A stretch of 14,165 nucleotides of DNA from MGBC114844 sp910585855. Its GTDB lineage: Bacteria > Bacillota > Clostridia > Lachnospirales > Lachnospiraceae. Under the pieces are notes generated by a model. The model had not been told where the DNA came from, made no database searches, and was given only the letters and a program-made list of their open reading frames with translations. The stretch spans positions 1 to 14,165 of the forward strand of contig CBFFYP010000098.1 of NCBI GenBank assembly GCA_965646165.1, given 5' to 3'. Shown piece after piece: positions 13,908 to 14,165 of the stretch. How positions within the stretch are numbered: position 1 is the stretch's first letter; every line of letters begins with the position of its first letter. The position numbers and the translations under genes are program-made.

Positions 13908-14165
13908 GGACGCAAGAGGCGGTTTGCTCCTGTCCTTTGCCTGCTCCGCTCCAAACGGTAAGAAAGTCTAGGGTTTCTGATTTCGGTTCATCCAACCGTC
14001 CGAACCGGGGCGCAATTCGCCCTCACCATAACCGAAACATAATGGGTGTAAGGAAGGTTTTCCCAACCATAAGATAGTTTCTTCCCTATCATCCGGGCTA
14101 AACACGCCCCTTTTTTTGCATACCCTGCATAGAAGCAGGATATGCAAAAAATTCTAGGTGTTTCC
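13908..14165 (-). repeat. Structured ~324 bp repeat, copy 4 (cut by window edge, orientation B)
   Basis: This copy begins with GGACGCAAGAGGCGG, which matches the terminal arm of copy 2 with one change, and runs off the window inside the structure. HP1 is at 14118-14128/14135-14145, and the GGGGCGCAATTCGCCC and CGGTTC/GAACCG pairings are kept. It is very close to copy 1 in sequence but opposite in direction. It follows carB by 64 bp. Confidence 0.87.

Overview
The low GC content, strong AGGAGG-type ribosome binding sites, clostridial enzyme forms and a sporulation-type cell-wall gene point to a spore-forming anaerobic clostridium, probably Lachnospiraceae. This assignment rests on protein resemblance only. 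Both window edges fall inside copies of the same repeat, in opposite orientations, as expected if an assembly broke at repeats.

Layout: (1) 1-269, a 3' part of a structured repeat. (2) 358-1410, ispG (isoprenoid synthesis). (3) 1498-2370, the first 291 codons of a SpoIID-like, peptidoglycan-binding spore protein; its last 126 codons lie at 8805-9185. (4) 2366-8799, a 6.43 kb skin-like element that splits this gene at a TGACC core. Its only recognisable mobility gene is a large serine recombinase, itself split: codons 1-232 at 2462-3157 and the remaining 259 codons at 8005-8784. (5) 3158-8004, a 4.85 kb insertion inside the recombinase. It holds two full copies of the ~324 bp repeat, an aminotransferase gene, a convergent pair (Cys-rich protein plus cupin), a MIF-like tautomerase, a sugar O-acetyltransferase and a truncated VOC (glyoxalase-like) gene. 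(6) 9552-13843, the carA-carB operon for carbamoyl phosphate, with a good sigma-A promoter and a ~150 nt structured leader. (7) 13908-14165, another repeat copy.

The main result is a two-level nested interruption. Removing 2366-8799 rejoins the spore gene in frame (417 aa). Removing 3158-8004 rejoins the recombinase in frame (491 aa). Without the inner insert the outer element would be only about 1.59 kb, essentially a recombinase gene between its att arms. With the recombinase broken, programmed restoration of the spore gene looks disabled unless the inner insert leaves first or a recombinase acts in trans.

The second result is the ~324 bp repeat family (four large copies). Its hairpins stay paired despite sequence changes between copies, with G-U wobbles on one strand only, which suggests a structured RNA or RNA-selected element rather than an ordinary MITE. 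A smaller family of REP-like palindromes sits after several genes.
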